Assembly: GCA_045106195.1 (NCBI GenBank)
Contig: JBGCEH010000019.1
Location: 1 to 64,000 of the forward strand
Direction: 5' to 3'
Source: Granulosicoccus sp045106195
GTDB taxonomy: Bacteria; Pseudomonadota; Gammaproteobacteria; Granulosicoccales; Granulosicoccaceae
DNA: 64,000 nt
Shown: positions 1 to 8,391 of the stretch, piece by piece
Layout: every line of letters begins with the position of its first letter
How positions within the stretch are numbered: the stretch's first letter is position 1
Translations under genes and position numbers: made by a program
The notes under the pieces: generated by a model
Told to the model about the DNA's origin: nothing
Seen by the model: the letters and a program-made list of their open reading frames with translations, nothing else
The model's database searches: none

Positions 1-432
1 CAGTTGCTACCTGTTGCAAATTCCATTGCGTATGTATTGCTGCGCGCATTGCAGAATGACGTTCCAGAAGATGAATTGTGTCTTGCAAAGCCGGGCAGGG
101 CGCTTGGTGTGAATGAACAATGGCACCCGGACCTGATGCCCGGAATCGTCCCCATACAGACAGTATCACCAGGAGATACTGTCTGGTGGCACCCGGATGT
201 AATTCATGCGGTAGGTAATGAGCACCACGGAGATGACTATGCGAGCGTCATTTACATTGGGGCAAGTCCTGCCTGTACTAAAAACAAGGCCTATGCATTG
301 AAACAAGCCGAGTGCTTCAAGGCCGGGCTCAGTGCTCCGGATTTTGCCGCTGAAAATTACGAGGTTGATTTCAAGCGGCGTGCTACCATCGATGATTTAA
401 CAGACTTGGGCAGGCAGCAAATGGCGTTGTAG
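1..432 (+). CDS. DUF1479 family protein, C-terminal part (left-truncated)
   Basis: The frame is open from base 1, so this is the last 143 codons of a gene beginning outside the window. The sequence resembles the C-terminal half of DUF1479 proteins (E. coli YbiU type), which have a cupin/oxygenase-like fold. The most telling stretch is GDTVWWHPDVIHAVG, in which the WWH.D..H arrangement matches the conserved metal-binding-like region of that family. The end (RRATIDDLTDLGRQQMAL) also fits the usual family terminus. No biochemical role is established for DUF1479, and the substrate cannot be inferred from the neighbours: the next gene is an unrelated lipoprotein 185 bases downstream. The family call is fairly secure; the function is unknown. 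Confidence 0.75.
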   Translation, partial: QLLPVANSIAYVLLRALQNDVPEDELCLAKPGRALGVNEQWHPDLMPGIVPIQTVSPGDTVWWHPDVIHAVGNEHHGDDYASVIYIGASPACTKNKAYALKQAECFKAGLSAPDFAAENYEVDFKRRATIDDLTDLGRQQMAL

Positions 433-617
433 TGCAAGGCAGTACTGATACCATGTTCTGCGGCAGGTCAATGAAACCAGAATGAGTGTTAAGGCCGTAG
501 AACCCTGCAATTGAGCAGTTTACTCCAGAGTGTGGAGTCACGAGCTTGCGAAATCGGGCGAGATTATGACAAACAGATTTACGACGATGGACCTCTTATG
601 TCAGGTAGCGTAGCTGG

Positions 618-1298
618 ATGAATGTATCAACTCACTTGTCAGCTCGGCGATTATCGCCGGTTTCGCTATGTCTGCTTACCTCGATGGTGCTGATGATGTC
701 TACGGGGTGCTCGGTCTTTGGCGGTGCGTCGGTAGAAGAGGCACCTTACCAACTGGTGCTCAAAGACAAACAGTTTGAGATTCGGGATTATGCGCCGGTA
801 GTTGTTGCTGAAACCCGTGTAGATGCAAGTTTTGGCAATGCGGGCAACAAGGCGTTTCGTACCTTGTTCAACTATATCTCCGGCGAAAATGACGGTGGGG
901 AGAAAATAGCGATGACCGCCCCCGTGATTGCTGAAACAGATAGCAGTGGCTCCGGTAAAAAAATAGCGATGACTGCACCAGTCACCTATCAAATGGATGG
1001 TGATGTTTGGCGTTATCGGTTTGTGTTGCCCCAATCCTATACTCTGGACAGCGCGCCTCGTCCATCGAACCCTGAGGTGATGTTGGTAGAGGTTGAGCCG
1101 AGGCGTGTGGCAACCATTAGATATAATTGGCTGGCGACGGATAATGCCAGAAGTAAAAACGCGCAGGCGTTAACAGACTGGATTGAATCGCAAGGGCTCG
1201 TTGCGCAGTCAGAGCTTCGATGGGCTGGGTACAATCCACCTTGGACACTTCCACCATTTCGTAGAAATGAGGTGCTGGTAGATATCACTGTCCAGTAG
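618..1298 (+). CDS. SOUL-type heme-binding family lipoprotein
   Basis: A 226-residue protein with an N-terminal signal ending in a lipobox (SMVLMMSTGC, about residues 22-31), so probably a membrane-anchored lipoprotein facing the periplasm. The body matches the SOUL/HBP family: it begins with the characteristic YQLVLKDKQFEIRDYAP segment, followed by FRTLFNYISG and two copies of the KIAMTAPV signature, and ends with RRNEVLVDI. Eukaryotic SOUL proteins bind heme or tetrapyrroles; bacterial lipoprotein versions are widespread but their ligand is rarely tested. No partner gene is adjacent, and a hairpin about 90 bases downstream looks like its transcription terminator, so it is probably monocistronic. 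An upstream extension of the frame was not seen; the ATG is the natural start for the signal peptide. Confidence 0.85.
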   Translation: MNVSTHLSARRLSPVSLCLLTSMVLMMSTGCSVFGGASVEEAPYQLVLKDKQFEIRDYAPVVVAETRVDASFGNAGNKAFRTLFNYISGENDGGEKIAMTAPVIAETDSSGSGKKIAMTAPVTYQMDGDVWRYRFVLPQSYTLDSAPRPSNPEVMLVEVEPRRVATIRYNWLATDNARSKNAQALTDWIESQGLVAQSELRWAGYNPPWTLPPFRRNEVLVDITVQ

Positions 1299-1384
1299 AA
1301 AGAAGGTTTTTCGGTGTGCGGCCAGGTTACATTAACCGTGGCAATTGCGAACAATGATGCTGTGTAAAAGCCGAAATAGTAAAG

Positions 1385-1418
1385 GGCGCATCCGTACGAA
1401 TCCGGAAGCGCCTTCTTT
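1385..1418 (+). terminator. Candidate rho-independent terminator after the SOUL gene
   Basis: GGCGC at 1385-1389 pairs with GCGCC at 1408-1412, and inside it TCCG pairs with CGGA, separated by an A/A mismatch. The stem is followed by TTCTTTG, a short T-rich tail. The position, about 90 bases after the SOUL stop codon, fits termination of that transcript. The tail is interrupted, so efficiency is uncertain. Confidence 0.5.
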
Positions 1419-1620
1419 GAGTACAGTTATTTCATTGCAGGTGCATCGTGATCCCTTAGCTCGTAAAGGATCATGGCCTGCGTCGAATACCTTCTCTTTT
1501 TGAGAATTATTTTTCAACAAACCCTCTTCTGCTTCAAGTTTAGTCTGGTACCTCCAGAGTGGCCAGCTGTTCGACTCAATCTGTGTTTCAGGATAACTGC
1601 TGTTGTCAGGGCCGGCTATG

Positions 1621-1636
1621 TTTGTGCGAGCACAAA
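1621..1636. promoter_or_regulatory. 16-base palindrome, operator-like
   Basis: TTTGTGC, spacer GA, GCACAAA: two perfect 7-base arms with a 2-base centre, lying about 200 bases upstream of the MFS start. The size and symmetry suit a dimeric repressor site, but no regulator is encoded next to it and there is only one copy in the intergenic region. Confidence 0.35.
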
Positions 1637-1839
1637 TGACTGAGCTGGTTCAGCGAATTGCCGATGAAGACAGCGTGTAGATCACCGTGAAAAATGCATT
1701 GCTCCATTCCTGTGAGTCTTGTCACCATCCATTGGTTCGACATATCACGCGCTCGGAAATTCCAGAAATTGAGGGTAGCGGTTGCTGCCTGATTAACACC
1801 TGTGCCATATTGTAGGGCAACCGCTGACAGACAAGTTCC

Positions 1840-3159
1840 ATGCAGCCGCTTCATCATCCCGTATTTCGCTGGCTATTCACAGCACAAGTGCTCTCCTTGC
1901 TGGGTGTCGGTACTATGACCGTGGCGCTAGCCTTGCAGGCTTTCTCGTTTGGTGGTCTGGAATATGCTGGTAAAATTCTGGGTGGTATGTTTGCACTGAA
2001 GATGGTGGTGTATGTTGGACTAGCACCGTTGGCAGAGGTTGCCTTGTCCCGGTATTCGCCGCGTCATGTGCTAACCGCGTTGGATCTTGTGCGACTGTGT
2101 CTTTTGCTGATGCTTGGCTTTGCGACCGAAGTCTGGCACCTTGTAGGGTTGACGTGCTTGTTCTTTTCGGCCTCAGCCGCTTTTACGCCCTTATACCAGG
2201 CCACGATTCCATCCGTGTTGACTGATGAGAAAACGTATACGGCCGCTTTGGTCTTGTCGCGGCTGGCTTATACGTTCGAGTCCATGTTGAGTCCTGCCAT
2301 CGCAGCGATCGCCTTGAGTGTAGTTGCACCAGCGTCTTTATTTCCCGTCGCTGCATTTTGCATGGCAGGGTCCGTGCTGGCACTGAATGTCAGTGGCTTG
2401 TCAGCCTCCGCCGAGCCGTCAAAAAAGCGCCCGTTTAAAGAACGGTTGAGTCGCGGACTTGTTATCTATTTCCGCACGCCACGCTTGCGGGGTTTGTTTG
2501 TCCTCAATCTTGCATTGTCGTTCGGCCTTGGCTGGGTTCTGGTCAATACAGTGGTCTACATCGGCGTGTATTTCGAGGGTAGTAGTGTCCACTACACCTA
2601 TTTGATGTGTGCGTTCGGTGCCGGCTCCGCTGCTGCAGCTTTGTCAATTCCACGTTGGCTTGGCTTGACTAACGAGCGCAATATTATGTTCGCAGGTTGT
2701 GTGTTGTTTTCATCTCTGTCGATGTTTATCTTTATAGAGCTACCGTTTTTCTTGTTGTTGTTGCTGTGGGCAGGGTTTGGAGCAGCATCATCCCTGGTTC
2801 TTACGCCCGGTGGATTGGTGCTGACACGTTCCGCAGCCAAAGTGGATCATCCGGCTGTCTTTGCAGCTCAATTTTCCATGTCGCATGCCGGGTGGCTTGC
2901 CGCTTATCCAGTGGCTGGTATGCTAGGGAGCAGCATGGATCCTGATCCGGCTCTAGGCTTGCTGGGTGGGGTATGTCTGTTGTTTGCGTTACTGGGTTTC
3001 AGGATATGGCCTGCTGTTGATCCGAAGGAGCGGGTACACGCACATCCTGATTTACCGGCAGATCATCCACATTTTCGCGATCATCTGCCCGACAGTAACA
3101 GCCGGGAACACTCACACGTATTTCATATTGATGAGTTGCATTTGAAGTGGGATCGATGA
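1840..3159 (+). CDS. MFS transporter with histidine-rich C-terminal tail
   Basis: A 439-residue polytopic membrane protein with about twelve hydrophobic segments, starting FRWLFTAQVLSLLGVGTMTVALAL, in the style of major facilitator superfamily efflux permeases. After the last membrane segment comes a cytoplasmic tail of about 40 residues with nine histidines (HAHPDLPADHPHFRDH and then HSHVFHIDELHLKW). Similar tails recur in one proteobacterial MFS subfamily, so the tail is a family character and not a local oddity; it could bind a metal ion or act as a sensor, which is inference. The transported compound is not indicated. The gene stands alone, with a 541-base region upstream containing a palindrome and about 300 bases downstream without a gene. 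Confidence 0.8.
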   Translation: MQPLHHPVFRWLFTAQVLSLLGVGTMTVALALQAFSFGGLEYAGKILGGMFALKMVVYVGLAPLAEVALSRYSPRHVLTALDLVRLCLLLMLGFATEVWHLVGLTCLFFSASAAFTPLYQATIPSVLTDEKTYTAALVLSRLAYTFESMLSPAIAAIALSVVAPASLFPVAAFCMAGSVLALNVSGLSASAEPSKKRPFKERLSRGLVIYFRTPRLRGLFVLNLALSFGLGWVLVNTVVYIGVYFEGSSVHYTYLMCAFGAGSAAAALSIPRWLGLTNERNIMFAGCVLFSSLSMFIFIELPFFLLLLLWAGFGAASSLVLTPGGLVLTRSAAKVDHPAVFAAQFSMSHAGWLAAYPVAGMLGSSMDPDPALGLLGGVCLLFALLGFRIWPAVDPKERVHAHPDLPADHPHFRDHLPDSNSREHSHVFHIDELHLKWDR

Positions 3160-3460
3160 AAAAAGTGGCAAGAATGGGTAATGAGTTGGACTGTGTACAT
3201 GCTAAAGCCGGTTGTTCCTGATGGAGGACGTCACCATTTGATCGGCAGGCTGATCTTTTTTCGCAGAGTCCGTCGTGGTGATTTCAGTAAGCGCTTTCGT
3301 GGTTGGCGAACAAGTTGATAACGTATCTCCTATATGTTAAAAATAGTGGCTAGCGAATGCTTTTACTGTCCGTAATATCATAAATGCAGCAATCGGGTCG
3401 GGGTAAGTACAGGCTCTGGAGTGTTGTCATACGGTCAAAATTCCAGGAAACACAGGACCC
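3160..3460. other. 301-base intergenic region
   Basis: No supported gene, RNA or repeat. It must contain the promoter of the downstream catabolic cluster, but I cannot point to a convincing -35/-10 pair. Confidence 0.4.
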
Positions 3461-4966
3461 ATGAAAATGTCTGGTTTGACAAGTGGCGTAAAAGTTTCCT
3501 CGCTCGATGATATTGGTCTGACCGCGTTGGAACAGCAATTGCGCACTGATCTTGAATGTCTGTGTTGTCCGCCCACTAACTGGGTGCCCGCCATGCAAGC
3601 TAAGCATTCTGCCCAAACCGATGTGTTAATCGTGGGTGGGGGTATGTGTGGGCTGCTTGTGTGGTTTGCCTTGCGATGTGCCGGTATTCACAACGTACGC
3701 ATTATTGATAAAAATGCGTTTGGGCAAGAGGGGCCCTGGGTCAGCTACGCGCGTATGCAAACGCTGCGATCGCCCAAGCATCTCACCGGTCCTGCTTACG
3801 GTATTGGGGCGCTCACATTTCAGGCGTGGTATCGCGCGCAGTTCGGTGTTGAGAACTGGGATGCACTTGACAAGATTCCCCGCACGATGTGGATGGACTA
3901 TTTGCGTTGGTATCGACAGGCACTGGAAATACCCGTTGAGAACAACATCGCGTTGACTCGAGTCGCGTCCAGTGATGGACTGTTGACGCTGACACTTGAA
4001 GGGTCAGCTCAGGAGACTGTTACTGCTCGCAAGCTGATATATGCTACCGGCCGGGATGGAATAGCGCGCGCTAACATTCCAGATTTTATCAAAGGCCTTG
4101 ACTCGGAGTCATGGGCACATTCTTCACACGACATTGACTTTGATGCACTTCGCGGCAAGCGTGTGGTGGTGGTTGGTGTTGGAGCTTCTGCAGTGGACAA
4201 TGCAGCAGAGGCGCTGGAAGCCGGCGCTGCCGAGGTCCGTCATCTTATTCGGCGCAGGCATATGCCCACCATTAACAAGATGATGGGTATCGGAAGTTTC
4301 GGTTTCATGGCAGGCTTTGCCGATCTACCTGATGAATGGCGTTGGCGCTTCATGCACTATTCATTTGCAACACAGACGCCGTCACCTCGAGGTTCTACCT
4401 TACGGGTAAGCCAGCATGACAATGCGTATTTTCATTTCAATAAAAGTATTGACAGTGTTTGCTCGGCTCATGGTGCAGATGAAGGGCTTGATATTCGATT
4501 TACCGATGGCACTCACCTTTCAACCGACTACATTATTCTGGGTACAGGGTTCAGTACAGACCCAATGGCTCGCAGCGAATTAGGAGAAGCTGCATCCCGG
4601 ATATTGTTATGGGAGGACGTTTATCGCCCACCCATCGATGAACAAAACGAAGATCTTGGGCGATTTCCTTATCTGGCCGCGGATTTCTCTTTCAGAGAAA
4701 AGCACGAGAGTGATGCAAGTTGGCTGCAGCATGTGCATTGCTTCAACTACGGTGCAACAGCCAGTCTGGGGAAGGTTAGTGGTGATATACCTGGCATTTC
4801 AGAAGGCGCTCGCTGGTTGGCCAAAGCGCTGGCTTCCCGGTTGTATCAGGAAGATATCGACGTGCATTGGCAGGGTATGCAGGATTATGTCAAACCCGAG
4901 TTGCAAGGTGATGAATGGGAAGCCAGTGAGTTGCCTGAATCGAGCCACGTGCGCAAAGTGGTTTGA
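3461..4966 (+). CDS. FAD/NAD(P)-dependent oxidoreductase (flavin monooxygenase-like)
   Basis: A 501-residue flavoprotein. After a leader of about 50 residues containing a CLCCPP cluster, a Rossmann motif VLIVGGGMCGL (about residues 54-64) binds FAD, and a second nucleotide motif VVVVGVGASAVDNA (about residue 230) probably binds NAD(P)H. The overall plan resembles single-component flavin monooxygenases, but the Baeyer-Villiger fingerprint is absent. It is the first gene of a one-direction cluster with CMD-domain proteins, an opine dehydrogenase and a polyamine/opine ABC importer, which suggests oxidation of an imported amine or opine; the actual substrate is inference. ATG codons at 3461 and 3467 are both possible starts. 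No signal peptide, so cytoplasmic. Confidence 0.75.
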   Translation: MKMSGLTSGVKVSSLDDIGLTALEQQLRTDLECLCCPPTNWVPAMQAKHSAQTDVLIVGGGMCGLLVWFALRCAGIHNVRIIDKNAFGQEGPWVSYARMQTLRSPKHLTGPAYGIGALTFQAWYRAQFGVENWDALDKIPRTMWMDYLRWYRQALEIPVENNIALTRVASSDGLLTLTLEGSAQETVTARKLIYATGRDGIARANIPDFIKGLDSESWAHSSHDIDFDALRGKRVVVVGVGASAVDNAAEALEAGAAEVRHLIRRRHMPTINKMMGIGSFGFMAGFADLPDEWRWRFMHYSFATQTPSPRGSTLRVSQHDNAYFHFNKSIDSVCSAHGADEGLDIRFTDGTHLSTDYIILGTGFSTDPMARSELGEAASRILLWEDVYRPPIDEQNEDLGRFPYLAADFSFREKHESDASWLQHVHCFNYGATASLGKVSGDIPGISEGARWLAKALASRLYQEDIDVHWQGMQDYVKPELQGDEWEASELPESSHVRKVV

Positions 4967-5021
4967 TGAGAAATACATTTGACAATGGATATCCATGGAA
5001 AGCCAAATCACTTGAATTGAC

Positions 5022-5525
5022 ATGAACAGTAAACAGAACATCGCTGCAACGACCGCGATACGAATAGGCACCAGCCATACTGATGCCGCCCTGCTTTCTG
5101 CGCTCGAGGGTCGAGGCAATATCCTGTTGATGACCCAGCAAGCAGAAGATGCGGTGCTTCGTCCTGCAGATACGGGCGTGTGGTCAGCTGCGTTACGTAT
5201 TGCTCTGGCAGCGCGTATTGCGATCCTTAACGGATTGCCTGAATTAGCGCAGCATTACAGTGAGATGGATGACTCAGCAGAGTATGGAGATCTTGCTGCC
5301 CTTGATAATGATGGGCGCACGCATGGGTTGGCACATGTTGTCGCTTATATGGATAACGTCGCCAGATGTCCACGAAATATCAAGGCAGAGGACATCCGAT
5401 GCTTGCAACAAGAGGGTGTTTCTGATGCAGACATTGTCAGGTTGACTGAGCTTAATGCATTCATGGCGTATCAGGTTCGCCTGATCTCAGCACTTTCGTT
5501 GATGGGGGAAGGCCGCCATGAGTGA
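5022..5525 (+). CDS. CMD domain protein, Avi_7170 family
   Basis: A 167-residue protein of the carboxymuconolactone decarboxylase-like superfamily. It resembles the family named after Agrobacterium vitis Avi_7170, which is typically encoded immediately before an alkylhydroperoxidase-domain partner of the Avi_7169 family, exactly as here. The segment WSAALRIALAARIAILNGL matches the start of the helical core, but the CxxC redox pair of AhpD-type proteins is absent, so this member may be structural or regulatory to its partner. The stop overlaps the next start by 8 bases, implying translational coupling. Biochemical function of the pair is not established; peroxide or reactive-intermediate handling alongside flavin enzymes is an inference. 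Confidence 0.75.
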   Translation: MNSKQNIAATTAIRIGTSHTDAALLSALEGRGNILLMTQQAEDAVLRPADTGVWSAALRIALAARIAILNGLPELAQHYSEMDDSAEYGDLAALDNDGRTHGLAHVVAYMDNVARCPRNIKAEDIRCLQQEGVSDADIVRLTELNAFMAYQVRLISALSLMGEGRHE

Positions 5526-6105
5526 GGTCATTCACAAATACACAAAGCGAGTACCTCGCTGGCAACCTCGGGTCAAGCCCGTGGTGCTTGCAGAGGCTAC
5601 CCAGGCGCAGCTTGACGCACTACAGGTAACTCCATCGAATACCAAAGTGTCCGATTATGTCCTGGTACTGGCACATGATGTAGAGACGTTAAAAGTGCGT
5701 TCTCCCTTGTTCAACGCAATCATGTATGACAAGGACGGACTAAGTCGTGCTGAACGTGAGCTTGGAGCACTGGGTGCATCGGTCGTTAATCGATGCATCT
5801 ACTGTGCGGCTGTGCATGCGCAGCGTCATGCGCAGATAACTGGTAGTGAGAAAATCACGGATACCATTTTCATGGAAGGCGAAGCGGCACAGCTATCCGA
5901 GCGCGATCAGGCTATTTTCCAATTTGCCGTGAAACTGTCACAGACGCCTTCAGCAGCTCGCGCAGAGGATATGGATGCATTGCGTACAGCGGGTTTACAG
6001 GATGACGAAATACTTGACCTTGTGTTGTCCGCATCGTTGTTTGGCTGGGCTAACAGACTCATGCATGTGCTGGGTGATCCCGTGAAAGTGGAATCTGCTG
6101 CATGA
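5518..6105 (+). CDS. Alkylhydroperoxidase domain protein, Avi_7169 family
   Basis: A 195-residue AhpD-like protein. The redox motif CIYCAAVH (about residues 92-99) has the CxxC and the following histidine expected of AhpD and peroxidase-related enzymes, where the cysteines cycle between thiol and disulfide. It overlaps the Avi_7170-like gene upstream and, by 4 bases (ATGA), the opine dehydrogenase gene downstream, so the three are translated as a unit. In other genomes these two families travel together with amine- or peptide-type ABC transporters and flavin monooxygenases. A role in detoxifying peroxides or reactive acyl/amine intermediates made by the upstream flavoprotein is plausible but unproven. 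Confidence 0.8.
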   Translation: MSEVIHKYTKRVPRWQPRVKPVVLAEATQAQLDALQVTPSNTKVSDYVLVLAHDVETLKVRSPLFNAIMYDKDGLSRAERELGALGASVVNRCIYCAAVHAQRHAQITGSEKITDTIFMEGEAAQLSERDQAIFQFAVKLSQTPSAARAEDMDALRTAGLQDDEILDLVLSASLFGWANRLMHVLGDPVKVESAA

Positions 6106-7193
6106 AGGCCGATGGTCTTATTGTCGGATTAGCGGGCGCTGGATCGGTTGCCTATGGCACTGCCTGTGTTCTTTTGCAAAACGGGCATCGTGCTATGCTG
6201 TGGTCCCCGTCGGGTGAGAGAACGAGCGAACTGTCTGCAGGCAAGGCGTTGGTTGCAAGCAAGAGTGTCGATGGTGAGTTTACGCCTGCTGTTGCAGCGG
6301 ATGCCTCTCAACTGGCCGCCGACAACGATGTCCTGATGCTGGTAGTGCCGGGCTATGCTCACAAGAGAGTGATGGATGCGTTGATACCGCATATACGCCC
6401 TTACCACGTCGTCATCATTTCCTCGCATGCCTCTCTTGGTGCCTTGTACATGGCACGTGAGCTTGCAAGTCGCAATTTGACAATTCCCATCATTGCCTGG
6501 GGAACTACACTGACCACTGGACGGCAGCTTGATAAGTGTTCTGTTTTGATTAATACCGTCAGGTCTCAGATAGATTTCTGTGTCCTGCCCAGTAGCAGGA
6601 CAGAAGAAGCGCAGTCGCTCTGTGAATCATTGTTTGGACAACGCTTTGTGGCGCGGGAGGGACTATTGGCCATCTCATTGTCCAACCTTAATCCGCAGAA
6701 TCATATGGGTATTGCACTGGGTAATATCACTCGCATGGAACGTGGTGAGTCTTGGAGCCAGGGGCAGAACGTAACGCCTGCCATCGGTGCATTGCTTGAA
6801 GCGCTGGATCTCGAACGCCTGGCCATTGCCGATGAACTTGGACTTTCGGTTCGCACGATATTCGAACATTTTCATCTGTCGTTTCATGTGCCAGTGGCAT
6901 CCATATCGGATATGAATCAGGCTATGCATGAGCAAGGTAATGGTGGAATCGGTCCCAATACAGCCGATAGTCGTTATGTGACAGAGGACGTACCCTACGG
7001 GCTGGTAGTGACGGCCCGGTTGGGTAGACTGGTGGGAAAACCTGCACCGTTGCATGAGGCGGGTATTGCCTTGTTCTCGGCTATGTATGGACGGGATTTC
7101 ACTGCCGAAAATGAATTATTACCTGCACTTGAGCTCGAAAACGTCACCCTTGACGAACTGCGTGAAGCATCTTTTACCGGTAGCTTGCCCTGA
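6102..7193 (+). CDS. Opine dehydrogenase (octopine/nopaline dehydrogenase family)
   Basis: A 363-residue two-domain dehydrogenase. The N-terminus carries a GLAGAGSVAYG dinucleotide motif and the C-terminal half matches the NAD/NADP octopine/nopaline dehydrogenase domain: NLNPQNHMG contains the histidine of the catalytic region and RYVTEDVPYGLV is a very characteristic stretch. Family members reversibly reduce imines formed between an amino acid and a keto acid; in bacteria with an importer nearby the oxidative, degradative direction is more likely. Here it sits between the CMD pair and a polyamine/opine-type ABC importer, supporting opine or secondary-amine catabolism. The particular opine cannot be deduced. 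Length is normal for the family. Confidence 0.85.
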   Translation: MKADGLIVGLAGAGSVAYGTACVLLQNGHRAMLWSPSGERTSELSAGKALVASKSVDGEFTPAVAADASQLAADNDVLMLVVPGYAHKRVMDALIPHIRPYHVVIISSHASLGALYMARELASRNLTIPIIAWGTTLTTGRQLDKCSVLINTVRSQIDFCVLPSSRTEEAQSLCESLFGQRFVAREGLLAISLSNLNPQNHMGIALGNITRMERGESWSQGQNVTPAIGALLEALDLERLAIADELGLSVRTIFEHFHLSFHVPVASISDMNQAMHEQGNGGIGPNTADSRYVTEDVPYGLVVTARLGRLVGKPAPLHEAGIALFSAMYGRDFTAENELLPALELENVTLDELREASFTGSLP

Positions 7194-7286
7194 AGCAGTG
7201 GTTTATTGACAAGTTAAAATGCTACACGTGTTGTACGTTAAATTGAATATACCCGTAGTAGAAAAACGCAACCCCAGGAGAATTGA

Positions 7287-8390
7287 ATGAACAAACTCAA
7301 TAATAGCAGACGAAAATTCCTAGGCGCAGCCGCTGCCAGTACGGCTTTTGCAGCCGTCCCGTACATTCGAACGGCCAATGCGCAGTCATCAGAGGTCAAT
7401 ATCTGGACATACGATAGCTTTGTGCCGGAGGCATTCAAGAAGCAATTTGAGAAAGACACCGGTATCAAGGTTAATGTGCGTCTTGTTGATGATCAGGGCA
7501 AGCAGTTCAACTTGTTGGCAGCCGAAGCTCCAGAGCCCACAGTAGATATCGTCACAGTAGCCGGCCATCGCTTCCTACAGTTCATCGATTCAGAACTGCT
7601 GGCACCGATGGATCAGGATAGATTGAGTAACTGGGGCAATATCAATCCAATTTATTCGGAGAGTGACTGGGCCACCATTAATGGTAATAAATGGGGTGCG
7701 CCAATTTTATCCGGTGCAGAAATACTGGCGTATAACACCGATATTGTCTCCGCAGAAGAGGCGAGAAGTTGGGATGTTCTGTTTTCTGAAAAATACAAAC
7801 AACAAACTGCCTATATCATTCAGGATATGATGTCGATAGTGATGCTTTACAAAGGTTATGACGGCAATATGGTTGAATATCTGGATGATCCAAAAAAGGC
7901 AGAAGCCATTGTTGCAGAAGCTCGTGACTTCATGATTGAGAACAAGCCGTTAGTGAGAAAATACTACGACAGTGGTGCTGAGGTGCAACAGATGTTTATC
8001 AATCAGGACATCTCGTTGGCACATGCGTGGAACGGCCCTATTGCCAAACTCATCAACGACGGCTTCCCGGTTGCCATGACCATTCCTAAGGAAGGCAGCT
8101 ATGGTTTTGTTTATACACTCAACATTGCCAACAACGCGCCTAACTCGGACAACGCTTACACATTCCTGAATGCCTTGCTGGCATCATCTGAAATCGGTGC
8201 ATCAATGACTAGCGAAACAGGTTTTATTTCAACTTACAAGGATGCAGCCCAACATCTGACTGAGCTTGAAAAGAAATCAACGGCATTTACCGAAGAAGAA
8301 CTGGAAGGTCTGAAGTTTTTCCGTGCTGAAGCAAATGAGATGAAATACGGATTGGTGGATCCTGCTGTGGAGCAAATCAAAGCTGCTTGA
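7287..8390 (+). CDS. ABC transporter periplasmic binding protein, polyamine/opine type
   Basis: A 367-residue PotD-like solute-binding protein. The N-terminus NSRRKFLGAAAASTAFA resembles a twin-arginine export signal, with cleavage probably after ANA near residue 32. The mature start VNIWTYDSFVPEAFKKQFEKD is typical of the spermidine/putrescine-binding family and its relatives for opines and small amines. It is preceded by a strong ribosome binding site (CCAGGAG, 8 bases before ATG). The two permeases and the ATPase follow without gaps, forming a complete importer; with the opine dehydrogenase upstream, an opine or related amine is the best guess for the ligand. Unlike two other binding-protein genes of this family in the window, no hairpin follows it. 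Confidence 0.88.
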   Translation: MNKLNNSRRKFLGAAAASTAFAAVPYIRTANAQSSEVNIWTYDSFVPEAFKKQFEKDTGIKVNVRLVDDQGKQFNLLAAEAPEPTVDIVTVAGHRFLQFIDSELLAPMDQDRLSNWGNINPIYSESDWATINGNKWGAPILSGAEILAYNTDIVSAEEARSWDVLFSEKYKQQTAYIIQDMMSIVMLYKGYDGNMVEYLDDPKKAEAIVAEARDFMIENKPLVRKYYDSGAEVQQMFINQDISLAHAWNGPIAKLINDGFPVAMTIPKEGSYGFVYTLNIANNAPNSDNAYTFLNALLASSEIGASMTSETGFISTYKDAAQHLTELEKKSTAFTEEELEGLKFFRAEANEMKYGLVDPAVEQIKAA

Positions 8391-8391
8391 T

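Larger units (their letters stand above)
1299..1839. other. 541-base intergenic region before the MFS gene
   Basis: It holds the candidate terminator at 1385-1418 and a 16-base palindrome at 1621-1636. Short open frames here lack ribosome binding sites and family resemblance, so I call no gene. Confidence 0.5.

Noticed and set aside
7206..7231. TTGACA box and ACACGTGT palindrome upstream of the opine-type binding-protein gene
   Set aside because: No acceptable -10 element at the expected distance and the palindrome is only 8 bases.
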